NCBI GenBank assembly: GCA_002422425.1 | Contig: DIVG01000073.1 | Location: 176,392-240,391 of the forward strand | Direction of reading: 5' to 3' | Origin: Akkermansiaceae bacterium UBA6138 | GTDB lineage: Bacteria; Verrucomicrobiota; Verrucomicrobiia; Verrucomicrobiales; DEV007 | Length of the DNA: 64,000 nt | Shown: in pieces, positions 32,851 to 41,088 of the stretch | Layout of the letters: the number at the start of each line of letters is the position of its first letter | Position numbering within the stretch: the stretch's first letter is position 1 | Translations under genes and position numbers: made by a program | Notes under the pieces: generated by a model | Database searches by the model: none | What the model was told of the DNA's origin: nothing | Seen by the model: only the letters and a program-made list of their open reading frames with translations

Positions 32851-34641
32851 CTACCTTTTAAGATCCCCGCCGGCTTCCTCAAGGAGATGATCGAGTTTCC
32901 CGAGAACGGGTAATTCCTCATGGATAACGATCTCAAAGACGGTGTCCGAAGGGATCTCAAGCCCTCCCCAGCCAGCCGCCTGAAGCTGCTCAGATTCGGG
33001 CGCGATCCCGTTGGCGCGGTGTCCGAAACCCCAACCCCCGTAGGTGAAACGGGTCTCGACATCGTTAGGGCAGGACCCGGAGAAAATCCCGAGATGTCTC
33101 GCCCCGTAAAAAAGTTCGTTTGTCCCGTTAAAACCGGACGGATCACTCATTTGATCGCTGAGAAGACCGGCGCTCTTTATCGGGGCAAAGACGCGCTCCC
33201 TCGTGTCGAGGCGCCGTATCGAGATCCACTGCGCCCAGGCGGGGAAATCCTTGATCGCCCGAGCTCGCCGACTGGCACCGCGGTAGATCTCTTTTCCCCA
33301 CATCTCGGCATCATTTGAACAAAAAAGAATGAGGGAGCGATTCCTGTCAGGATCGTTCTCCGGGATCTCCTCTTCGATTCCTTCAGAAGCAGCCGGCGCG
33401 CTCACGGAGTCCACCGTGGTGAGATCGTGAAAACCCTTACCACTCCGAAATGGTGTCCCGGCAAAATCAACCGGATCCCGAAAATCGTCGTCAGGCGGGA
33501 GCGGAGCGGGTATCCGGACAGGTTCGGCAGGTTCGGCAGATTCGACAGGTTCGGCAGGTTCGGCAGGTTCGCTGAAGGAAATACCAGTGAGCGCCGGAGT
33601 CGCCAGCTCTTTCACGGCGGCGGAAAACCCCTCGCTCTGATCGGTCGGATTTTCCAGTTTGACCGAACCCGCCGATGTGGCGGAGGCCTCATCCGCATCG
33701 GCCGGTGAAAGGGCGGGGTCCGCCGCCATTGGAATCTCAAGGGCCGCCATCACTTCACTGACGGCACCGGCTAGATCGATCACTCCCGCGCCCGAGAGAG
33801 AGAGAGTCACAGCCCCGTCGATGAGGAGAATATCACGGACCGCCTCGATTTCCGGAGTTCGGATCATGGTAAGCAATTCCCGGATCTGGCGGTCGGTCTC
33901 GTCACCGGAAGTGGCCCAACCCTGGGGGAGAGATAAAATCTCACCTTTGATCTCCCGGAGATCGCGGCGAAGGCCCTCTCCCGACTTCACCGGGTCCAAT
34001 CGACCGGCTGCGACTTCGCCTTCGAGATGGAGAATGCGATCGCCAATCGCGCGAAGCTGATCCCGCGCTTTTTCGAGCGTGGCGTGACGCAGTTCGGCCA
34101 TCGCGACCGAAGCCTTCACCGCCTCGCTTTCGCGACCGCCTTCGACATTGATCGACCCGAGCCTGTCACGCACCGCGAGCATGCGTGACAAATCCGCACC
34201 GGTCTTTTGCCTCGCCTCGCGAACCCTCTCGGCCAGCACAAAAAACCACAGTGCCGCGTTCATGCTCTCCGGCGAGACCCGGCCCGCCGGAGAAGCGGCG
34301 AACTCGTCGAGCCGTGCCTGCTTCTCGACCTGCTGCCGCTCGATGAGAACAAGTTTTTCATGGCGCCAGCGCAACTCCTCCAGCCCCGCCACCGGCCGGA
34401 TGAGGGGCTCGGAGACAGGTCCGCGGCCCCGCACCAGCCAGCCGACGATGAGTCCAAAAATCCCTGCAAGCAGAATGGCGATCGAAACCGGCTTGGAGAG
34501 CACCTCCACCATTTCGGGCCACGATTCCAGCACCGTCACCGCCGGAGAGGCACCGCCGGAAGCCCCCGGAGGGGGAAATATGGAAAAGCAGAAAAGCATA
34601 AAGAGAGGAGAATTCAGGAAATCAGGGATACTTTCAGGCAA
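32851..34641 (-). CDS. Membrane protein with coiled coil and an unrecognised C-terminal domain
   Basis: 596 residues. One membrane helix at about 52-70 (VSIAILLAGIFGLIVGWLV) is followed by a basic stop (RGRG) and a helical, heptad-rich region of about 85-260 (LVLIERQQVEKQARLDEF, KARDQLRAIGDRILHLEGEV). Residues about 315-430 are disordered, with the EPAEPAEPVESAEPAEPV stretch encoded by a 9 bp tandem repeat. The last 150 residues (SLILFCSNDAEMWGKEIYRG, FTYGGWGFGHRANG) look globular but match no family I recognise. It sits upstream of the kinase gene with a 9 bp gap and is probably its partner. An ATG at 34599 gives a shorter N-terminus. Confidence 0.75.
   Translation of the reverse strand: MPESIPDFLNSPLFMLFCFSIFPPPGASGGASPAVTVLESWPEMVEVLSKPVSIAILLAGIFGLIVGWLVRGRGPVSEPLIRPVAGLEELRWRHEKLVLIERQQVEKQARLDEFAASPAGRVSPESMNAALWFFVLAERVREARQKTGADLSRMLAVRDRLGSINVEGGRESEAVKASVAMAELRHATLEKARDQLRAIGDRILHLEGEVAAGRLDPVKSGEGLRRDLREIKGEILSLPQGWATSGDETDRQIRELLTMIRTPEIEAVRDILLIDGAVTLSLSGAGVIDLAGAVSEVMAALEIPMAADPALSPADADEASATSAGSVKLENPTDQSEGFSAAVKELATPALTGISFSEPAEPAEPVESAEPAEPVRIPAPLPPDDDFRDPVDFAGTPFRSGKGFHDLTTVDSVSAPAASEGIEEEIPENDPDRNRSLILFCSNDAEMWGKEIYRGASRRARAIKDFPAWAQWISIRRLDTRERVFAPIKSAGLLSDQMSDPSGFNGTNELFYGARHLGIFSGSCPNDVETRFTYGGWGFGHRANGIAPESEQLQAAGWGGLEIPSDTVFEIVIHEELPVLGKLDHLLEEAGGDLKR
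33521..33574. repeat. Six 9 bp tandem units inside the coiled-coil gene
   Basis: Units of GGTTCGGCA (four perfect, two diverged) run from 33521 to 33574 and encode the Glu-Pro-Ala/Val repeats in the linker of the membrane coiled-coil protein. The unit is a multiple of three, so changes in copy number keep the frame and only alter linker length. Confidence 0.85.
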
Positions 34642-34820
34642 CTAAGCCAAAGAACCAAGTCAATATTTCCAAAATCCAGGGCCGCGAGTCCCCGTTAAAG
34701 CGGGATCTTTCAGTAATTCCCTCTGGAAGAGGCCTCGGCTCGCGGCTTGAATATTTCCCTCCTTCTACCGCAACTTCGGGATTGTCGCAACGGTTCCAAA
34801 TGCCTACGATCCGTCAAAAG

Positions 34821-35840
34821 ATGAAAGCCCCTTCTTATTTCGCCATCATAGCCTGCCTCAGCCTGACGGCTGCGAACGGTCAGTCACTCACACCCGAACA
34901 GATCGTCTCGCTGAAAAGCCGCCTCGAGGCACTTAAAGAGAATCTCAACAGCCACATCACTTCACGAAACACTTCGGCGGGCCAGTCATTCCTCAACGCC
35001 GCAGGAGACCCCCGGGCCGCCATCGAGCTTTACCTCAACTGCGTCAAGATGGTGGAATACGACCGCACAGGCCGCCCGGAATCGGATTTTCGCGCCTGGA
35101 AAGACAATCAAGCTAAAAACCTCGGCGACCCGAAATTTGTTGAGTCTCTTCAACATCAACTTCGCTACCTCGCCCTCAGCTGCCAGGCCGCCGAAACAAG
35201 CGACAAGGCGGCGATTTTCAGCCCTCTGATGACCCATCTGGACAACCTCAGCCGCCTTACGGAAATGCCCTCCGGGGGAATCACCCAGTCGGTCGCGAAT
35301 TCTGTTTTCGCCAAGGCCTACTATCTGGAAAACCTCCTCGGTAAAAACGAAAACTGGGAGCCCGTTCCTATTAATATCGCGGGAATTTACAGCCGCACCA
35401 TCCTGCCCTACCTAAGAAATGAAAATCCCTCCGCTCTCATGAATGCCTGGGACAAACGGATTGAGCAGCAAACCCGCCTCGTCATGACGCTCGAAGCGAA
35501 GAAGCAGGAAGAACTTCGCGGGCTCAACCGCGATGAAGAACGCCGGACCAGAAACGCCCAGGTCAACCAGGGAGGCCCGCTCAGAGACCACAGCAGGGAA
35601 GAATTCACCACGCGCACCCTGCCTCAGATGCAGTGGGGAAAACTCAAGGACATGTTCCTCTATGTCGATCAGGTCAACGGAGCAAAAATGATGCTCGATT
35701 TCGTCGAAGCGAATCTGAAGACGCCGCTCGGCGAAGAGTTTTACGCCGAGTTCGAGAGCCTCATCGAAAACGCCCAGGGCGTCGGCTCGACCCGCCTCCC
35801 CGCCACACCCGACGAAAACCAGGCCACAACGGCTCAGTGA
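34821..35840 (+). CDS. Secreted protein of unknown function
   Basis: 339 residues from ATG 34821, which gives a clean signal peptide (MKAPSYFAIIACLSLTAANG, cleaved near GQS); in-frame ATGs at 34800 and 34782 only lengthen the n-region. The mature protein is mostly helical and polar (LTPEQIVSLKSRLEALKENL, IEQQTRLVMTLEAKKQEEL), with no recognised domain. It should be periplasmic or surface located. It precedes the double-thioredoxin gene by 12 bp and is probably co-transcribed with it. The upstream gap of 179 bp faces the divergent coiled-coil gene. Confidence 0.7.
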   Translation: MKAPSYFAIIACLSLTAANGQSLTPEQIVSLKSRLEALKENLNSHITSRNTSAGQSFLNAAGDPRAAIELYLNCVKMVEYDRTGRPESDFRAWKDNQAKNLGDPKFVESLQHQLRYLALSCQAAETSDKAAIFSPLMTHLDNLSRLTEMPSGGITQSVANSVFAKAYYLENLLGKNENWEPVPINIAGIYSRTILPYLRNENPSALMNAWDKRIEQQTRLVMTLEAKKQEELRGLNRDEERRTRNAQVNQGGPLRDHSREEFTTRTLPQMQWGKLKDMFLYVDQVNGAKMMLDFVEANLKTPLGEEFYAEFESLIENAQGVGSTRLPATPDENQATTAQ

Positions 35841-35852
35841 TCCTCCCGTCCA

Positions 35853-37046
35853 ATGAGCCGCCCTTCCTTCTCCCTGCTGCCTTTAACCATCACCGCCGCC
35901 TGTTTTTTTGCCGTCTCCCCGGCGCACGCCGCTCAGGGTGATAATGAAATCAAAATCCTCGCGATCGGTGCTGCCGCGCCCGACTTTGACCTCCCCGGGG
36001 TCGACGGCAAAAATCACCGGCTCGCCGACTACGCCGCCGCCGACGTTCTCGCCGTCGTTTTCCTCTGCAATCACTGTCCCAGTGCCCAGGGTGCCGAGTC
36101 AAGGGTGAAAGCGCTCATCGAGACTTATGCTGACAAAAGCTTCCAGCTCGTCGCGATCTCGCCGAACGACCCGGCATCGGTGCGCCTCAACGAACTCGGT
36201 TACTCGATCTACGGCGACACCCTCGAGGAGATGAAACTCCACGCCGCCGAATATGCGTTCAACTTCCCCTACCTCTACGACGGCGGAAACCAGAGCGTCA
36301 GCCTCGCCTTCGGCGTCACCGCTACCCCGCAGATCTTCCTCTTCGATAAAGAGCGCAGGCTTTGCTACAGCGGCCGCATCGACGACTCCCGCCTGGGTAA
36401 TCCTGACACCATCAAAAAACACGACGCCCGCGAGGCGATCGCAGCCATCCTTGCCGGCACCGCCATCGCCGAACCGGTCACAAGAGCACACGGATGCTCG
36501 ACCAAGTGGGCCGCGAAGCGCCACCTTGTCGATGAATACAACGCGAAGTTCGAGGCCAGGCCGGTGACCGTGGAGAAGATCGATGAAGAAGCCGTCAAAA
36601 AACTCGCCGCCAACTCCACCGACAAGCTGCGCCTCGTCAATCTCTGGGCGACGTGGTGCGGCCCCTGCCTCGGCGAAATGCCGCACCTCGTCGAGATCGG
36701 ACGCCAGTTCGAGACGCGCGGTTTTGACATGATCACGATCAGCACCGACGCACCCGAAGCGATCGAAAAAGCCGGGACACTTTTGAAACGTTTCCACGCC
36801 GCCATGCCTGACCTCACCGAGGGATCGGTCCTCGAAGAAGGTCGCCGCACGAACAACTACCTCTACCACGGCACTACTGACTCCCTCGCCGAGGCGCTCG
36901 ATCCCGAATGGCAGGGAACGCTGCCTCATACCCTCCTCATCGCACCCGGCGGCAAGGTCCTGCATCGTTTTTCCGGCGAGATCGATCCCACCGAGTTAAG
37001 ACGCGTCATCGTGAAGACGCTGGGGCGCTGGTATGCGCCCGGGTAG
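35853..37046 (+). CDS. Secreted protein with two thioredoxin-like domains (AhpC/TSA-like + TlpA-like)
   Basis: 397 residues with a signal peptide ending SPAHA. The first domain (about 35-200) is a peroxiredoxin/TSA-like fold with FLCNHCPSAQG giving a CxxC, and PQIFLFDKERRLCYSGRIDD. The second (about 235-395) is TlpA/ResA-like, with WATWCGPCLGEMPHLVEIG. Two redox folds in one chain suggest a periplasmic thiol relay or cytochrome/disulfide assembly role, in line with DsbD at 54968 and ResB/CcsA. It follows the helical secreted protein by 12 bp. The substrates are not evident. Confidence 0.86.
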   Translation: MSRPSFSLLPLTITAACFFAVSPAHAAQGDNEIKILAIGAAAPDFDLPGVDGKNHRLADYAAADVLAVVFLCNHCPSAQGAESRVKALIETYADKSFQLVAISPNDPASVRLNELGYSIYGDTLEEMKLHAAEYAFNFPYLYDGGNQSVSLAFGVTATPQIFLFDKERRLCYSGRIDDSRLGNPDTIKKHDAREAIAAILAGTAIAEPVTRAHGCSTKWAAKRHLVDEYNAKFEARPVTVEKIDEEAVKKLAANSTDKLRLVNLWATWCGPCLGEMPHLVEIGRQFETRGFDMITISTDAPEAIEKAGTLLKRFHAAMPDLTEGSVLEEGRRTNNYLYHGTTDSLAEALDPEWQGTLPHTLLIAPGGKVLHRFSGEIDPTELRRVIVKTLGRWYAPG

Positions 37047-37133
37047 AGTGGGAGTCCCAGCCTCCGAAACTCTCCCGAGTTTCGCACCTTTTCGCAAGCG
37101 TAGCGAAGGTCGTGAGGCCTTCGAGGCAACGGA

Positions 37134-38468
37134 CTAGCCGATCAGCGCTTTCAGATCCCAGCCCTCACGATACTCACGAGTGATCCAACGATTGGCATCA
37201 TCATTGTTTTTGAACTTCATGTTCGGCGCGTCCCATTCAAGTGTGGTGTTAGGGTAGCGAATCGCGATGTTACCGAGCAGGATGGTCTCGGTGAGGCGTG
37301 CTCCATATTCAAAATCATCGGAAGGCTGCTTGCCCGAGAGGCACCCGTCGATCCAGCCGTGGTAGTGATCCTGATCGTCGGCCATCTCGTAGTCGGTGCT
37401 CATTTCCTTCCCTTCGAAATAGAGCATCGGCTCGGCGACATGGGGGATCACGAGAGTGCCGCCTTCGGCAATGACCATGGAACCGCTCGGCGGCAGGGCC
37501 TCGCGCACGGGCAGATGCGATCCCTTGATCGAGGGCATCAGCCCGCCGTTATACCAGGTGATCTTGAGCCGCTCCACCGCGGTGTATTCCGTCCCGGGAA
37601 CGGTAAAACTGTAAGTCGTCTGAGCCGGCCAGACCTCGTCATTCATCCCGGAATGTTCGGCTATAAACTGGTCGGACGGGCCCGTGATGTTCAGCGCGGT
37701 GTAGACGGGATCGAGAATGTGACAACCGAAGTCTCCGATCGCCCCGCCGCCGAAGTCCTGCCAGTCACGCCATCCCCAGGGAGCGTAACAACGATTCCCG
37801 GAATAGGGGCGCATCGGCGCAACCCCGATCCACTTGTCCCAGTCGAGCGTTTCCGGAACCGGATCGACGGTCGTCGGTCGGCTGATATGACCGCTCCGGC
37901 AATGACCGGGAGTGCCAACCCAGGAGTGGACCCGGTTCACTTTTCCAATGCGACCCGACTGGATGATCCGGACTGCGGTGCGGTAAAATTTATGCGAGTG
38001 AATCTGGTTTCCAAGGCGGGTGATGAGTCCTTTTTCCTTCGCCATCTTCGCGACCTCGCGCGACTCCCAGATATTGTGCGTGAGCGGCTTCTGACAATAG
38101 ACGTGCTTGCCTAACTGCATCGCGCTGATCGAACAGTAGGCGTGCATGTGGTCGGGAGTGGAGACCGTCACCGCATCGATCTTGTCACCCATCTGCGCGA
38201 ACATCTCGCGGAAATCCTGATAAATGGGAGTCTCGGGGCTGAGCTTTTTGACGTTCAGAGTGCGGTTGAGATCGATGTCGCAAAAGGCCACATACTGCTG
38301 CCTGTCGTGGGTCGACATCGCGGAGATGTCACTGAAACCCTTGCCATCCGAACCGATCGAGGCGAGCTGGAGCTTCGAATTGAGATTCTGCCCCCGCACG
38401 ATCGCCGGTGCCGCCGCCAACACCGAGGCCGCTACCCCTCCCTTGAGAATACTACGTCTTGTTGTCAT
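37134..38468 (-). CDS. Gfo/Idh/MocA family oxidoreductase with Tat signal
   Basis: 444 residues from ATG 38468: MTTRRSILKGGVAASVLAAA is a twin-arginine signal, so the protein is probably exported folded with its cofactor. The Rossmann region is atypical but recognisable (LQLASIGSDGKGFSDI), and the EKP-like motif is VYCQKPLTHNIWE near residue 125. The C-terminal part with GWRDWQDFGGGAIGDFGCHILD is typical of the secreted Gfo/Idh proteins that are very numerous in PVC bacteria. An ATG at 38561 lies before the Tat signal and was rejected. The substrate is probably a sugar, unidentified. Confidence 0.9.
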   Translation of the reverse strand: MTTRRSILKGGVAASVLAAAPAIVRGQNLNSKLQLASIGSDGKGFSDISAMSTHDRQQYVAFCDIDLNRTLNVKKLSPETPIYQDFREMFAQMGDKIDAVTVSTPDHMHAYCSISAMQLGKHVYCQKPLTHNIWESREVAKMAKEKGLITRLGNQIHSHKFYRTAVRIIQSGRIGKVNRVHSWVGTPGHCRSGHISRPTTVDPVPETLDWDKWIGVAPMRPYSGNRCYAPWGWRDWQDFGGGAIGDFGCHILDPVYTALNITGPSDQFIAEHSGMNDEVWPAQTTYSFTVPGTEYTAVERLKITWYNGGLMPSIKGSHLPVREALPPSGSMVIAEGGTLVIPHVAEPMLYFEGKEMSTDYEMADDQDHYHGWIDGCLSGKQPSDDFEYGARLTETILLGNIAIRYPNTTLEWDAPNMKFKNNDDANRWITREYREGWDLKALIG

Positions 38469-38677
38469 GAGTTTATCAAAGGCTATCAAAGGCACTGCGG
38501 TCGAGTGGCGAATGCGGCGCATTTGCGCGGGAGACGGACGCAGGCGTCGTCGCGATGGCAAAGGAACTGAAGCATTCCCTATACCCCGTCACAATCCCAT
38601 TCATGCGATTCACCATGGGACAAATCGCGAAAGCGGCAGGCCTTACCCCCGAGGCCTTCCGCAAACTTCTTTAATCC
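38469..38677 (+). other. Spacer with an orphan 39-codon frame, possible gene remnant
   Basis: Between two minus-strand genes a plus-strand frame from ATG 38555 to TAA 38672-38674 reads MAKELKHSLYPVTIPFMRFT then MGQIAKAAGLTPEAFRKLL. The end looks like a helix-turn-helix segment. The same frame continues upstream without a stop or start for about 30 codons (ALRSSGECGAFARETDAGVV), so it may be the tail of a lost gene. No family is assigned. Confidence 0.35.
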
Positions 38678-39433
38678 TCACTCCGGAAAAATCCACTCGT
38701 ACGAATCGGTATGCGAATACAACTCTTCCCGGATATCGTGGCAGAGCCCGCCCATGCCGGGGAACATCGCACGATAATCAACCCCCATGGTCGCGAGGCG
38801 GCGGCGCAGGAAGGCTTTTTCACCGGCGGGAATGACTAGCCTGGCGAGTGAGAGGCGCTCGCGACCGAGTTCGAAGAGATCTTCGAAAGACTCAGCCGAA
38901 GCGTCCTCTTTGGGGAGCGGATGCGAGAGGAAGCAGGTCTTCTGATTGAGCATCGCCGCATTCGGCCGCTGCGGGCGATAAAGTCTCGCCTGCTCGGGAA
39001 TTTGCTCGTAGTCCTGCGAGATCACGAATCTGCTGTCCCCGGGCATGATTCGCCAAACGGCACCATCCTCTTCGGGCCGGGACGGGTCGGTCGCAAAAAA
39101 GAGCGCCACGAGAGCGTTCTCGGTCCAGGTGGAGAATCGAGTCGGCAGACCATGGTGCGCCCCCTGGGCGAGCCACTCAAGCTCGGTTGGGGGCTCATAT
39201 CCGAGTTCGCCGCGGCCGCGCTGTTTCAGTCCGATGAGAAAGGCGGCCTCGAGATCGGACCAGGATTTGAACTCCGTCTTCGCCACTTCTTCGCGGAAGA
39301 GCGGCGGGAAGAGCTTCCACTCACTCGAGGCCTGCCCCCGATACACCGGCATGCGCTGGAATCCCAGTTGGGGAACCATCTCCCGGAGGAACTCCTCCAT
39401 GCCGCCAATCTCAATTGTTTCGATCTCTCTCAT
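38678..39433 (-). CDS. FRG domain-containing protein
   Basis: 251 residues. The FRG signature is clear: VYRGQASSEWKLFPPLFR near residue 29 and WLAQGAHHGLPTRFSTWTENALVALFFA near residue 90. FRG proteins are found in phage-related and accessory loci, sometimes beside defence or toxin genes; their activity is mostly unknown. The start is next to an AT-rich 174 bp spacer facing an unknown small protein gene. The local base composition and lack of metabolic neighbours suggest an acquired patch; this is inference. Confidence 0.85.
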   Translation of the reverse strand: MREIETIEIGGMEEFLREMVPQLGFQRMPVYRGQASSEWKLFPPLFREEVAKTEFKSWSDLEAAFLIGLKQRGRGELGYEPPTELEWLAQGAHHGLPTRFSTWTENALVALFFATDPSRPEEDGAVWRIMPGDSRFVISQDYEQIPEQARLYRPQRPNAAMLNQKTCFLSHPLPKEDASAESFEDLFELGRERLSLARLVIPAGEKAFLRRRLATMGVDYRAMFPGMGGLCHDIREELYSHTDSYEWIFPE

Positions 39434-39607
39434 CGTAAATATCTCAATTTATTCTCGCTTTTTAATAAAATTTGAGTGAAACTAACGGGAGATAACAGAA
39501 TTCCCTGCCTCCTTCTTACTAAATCCTCGCCAAACTGAGACACTTTCTCATTTTTAAGACAATAACGCAATCAAAATCTGGCAAATTTGGTTTTATTTGA
39601 GTACAAA

Positions 39608-40090
39608 ATGAATTCTTTACCCCTTGATCGAGTTGCATCCGTAATTCCCGAGCTCGAATTGAGTGAATTACGAGCTCTTGAAGTTGCCATTCGAGTCGCC
39701 ATCCAGATGCGATCTCAAGGAAACCTCTCGACCGACAGCACTCCCACCCTAGTGGCCCGCGACGACGAGGGACCGGGATTACACGATGAGGCCACCATGA
39801 TCCTCGAGGCCGTCGGCGATTATGATCTGACTCTCGCCGACCAGGCACTTCTCGCCGCTCTTATCCTCAGCGTCGGTCATCAGCAGGACAGTTTCTCGTC
39901 CCGGGACCTCAATGACATTATCGAGGAATGCGGTCGCCCCCGCGTCGCCCACATCACGTCGGCGATTGGCGGATTAACGAGCCGTTCCTACCTCACCGGT
40001 TCGACCAAATCCCTTTCTCTCTCCAGAGAGGGCCGCACCAAGGCGCGCGGACTTATCGGCATGCTGAAACGCCGCGCTTCGGCCGCATGA
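39608..40090 (+). CDS. Unknown protein, possible winged-helix C-terminus
   Basis: 160 residues from ATG 39608 (MNSLPLDRVASVIPE). An N-terminal helix pair is followed by a polar linker and a helical C-terminal part with SSRDLNDIIEECGRPRVAHI and SAIGGLTSRSYLTG then SLSREGRTKARGLIGML, which reads like a winged-helix DNA-binding fold with a wing and terminal helix. No family was recognised. It is divergent from the FRG gene across an AT-rich spacer, so a regulator or antitoxin-type partner is possible but unproven. It ends eight bases from the LysR gene 3' end (convergent). Confidence 0.6.
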   Translation: MNSLPLDRVASVIPELELSELRALEVAIRVAIQMRSQGNLSTDSTPTLVARDDEGPGLHDEATMILEAVGDYDLTLADQALLAALILSVGHQQDSFSSRDLNDIIEECGRPRVAHITSAIGGLTSRSYLTGSTKSLSLSREGRTKARGLIGMLKRRASAA

Positions 40091-40098
40091 TCGGGGAG

Positions 40099-40983
40099 TC
40101 ACCCGCGCAGTGACGCGAGCAACTTTGCCGCCGACGGGCTCAGCCTCGCACGATGGGCGACGGAATGAGTCATGCTGCTTTTTATTCGGCCCGCCCGCCG
40201 CAGCGTGAGCCCGTTGCCGGTGATGCGATTGAGTGATGCGGGCAGAATCGCGACACCCGCGCCCGCCACCGTCAGCGCCGCCACCGCCTGCGCCCGCACC
40301 GCCTCCTGTACGACGCGGGGACGGAATCCCGCCTCGAGACAGAGGCGATGCACGCATGAATGATAAGCCGGAGCCGCCTCAGCCGAGATCATCACAAAAG
40401 GCTCCGTGGCGAGATCCGCCAGTTGGACCCCGGTCTTTCCGGAGAGCCTGTGATTCGGTGGGAGAAAGACGAGCAACTCCTCGTCCCGCCAGCGCACCAC
40501 CTCCAGCCCTGTCGGCAGCTTCTCCGGTGCCACGCCGATGAATCCCACCTCGATTTCCCCGCGAGCCAGCGCCTCAAGCTGGGCCGAGGGAAGCAGGTCG
40601 TGCAATTGCATGCGAATGTGCGGATGCTTTTTCCCGAAGCGCGTAAAGACTTCGACCAGTTCCGGTGACAACACCGCACTGACGAACCCGACCTTCACCT
40701 GATCCGTCTCGCCCTGGGCGGCACGCTTCGCCACCTCCCCGGCCCGGCGCAGCCGCAGGAGGATGTCCCGCGCCTCGGTGAGAAAGGCCGTTCCCGCCGG
40801 CGTCAGCGCGACATGGCGGCGCGACCGCTCCAGCAGCTCCACCCCGAGCTTGCCTTCGAGCGCTTTGATATGCCTTGAGAGAGGCGGCTGCGCCAGCCTG
40901 AGCCTTTCCGCCGCGCGGGTGAAGGATAACTCCTCGGCCACGGCGATGAAGCACTCCAGTTCCCTGAGGGAGAATTCAGTCAT
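40099..40983 (-). CDS. LysR family transcriptional regulator
   Basis: 294 residues. The N-terminal winged helix-turn-helix is standard: SLRELECFIAVAEELSFTRA then AERLRLAQPPLSRHIKALEG, with the QPPLSRHI recognition helix of the BenM/CatM/IlvY type. The effector domain follows (VKVGFVSAVLSPELVEVF, VGFIGVAPEKLPTGLEV). It is transcribed away from ilvD across 105 bp, so ilvD is its most likely target and an intermediate of branched-chain amino acid synthesis a possible effector; both are inference from layout. Confidence 0.92.
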   Translation of the reverse strand: MTEFSLRELECFIAVAEELSFTRAAERLRLAQPPLSRHIKALEGKLGVELLERSRRHVALTPAGTAFLTEARDILLRLRRAGEVAKRAAQGETDQVKVGFVSAVLSPELVEVFTRFGKKHPHIRMQLHDLLPSAQLEALARGEIEVGFIGVAPEKLPTGLEVVRWRDEELLVFLPPNHRLSGKTGVQLADLATEPFVMISAEAAPAYHSCVHRLCLEAGFRPRVVQEAVRAQAVAALTVAGAGVAILPASLNRITGNGLTLRRAGRIKSSMTHSVAHRARLSPSAAKLLASLRG

Positions 40984-41009
40984 ACCGGAAAAGTATCACA
41001 CAGGGGCAA

Positions 41010-41020
41010 AAATAGTATTT
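41010..41020. promoter_or_regulatory. 11 bp palindrome in the LysR-ilvD divergent spacer
   Basis: AAATAGTATTT is a perfect palindrome around a central G, located 27 bp from the LysR start and 69 bp from the ilvD start. LysR proteins bind interrupted AT-rich dyads between divergent genes, so the place fits, but the match to a T-N11-A site is not exact. Confidence 0.25.
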
Positions 41021-41088
41021 CAATCAATTCGCTTTTTCCGGCATGGTCATGACGTTAAGATTTCCCAACCCACCCAGACACAATTCCC

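Noticed and set aside
33521..33574. Possible CRISPR-like or minisatellite array
   Set aside because: The 9 bp units have no spacers, are in frame and encode a Glu-Pro-Ala linker.
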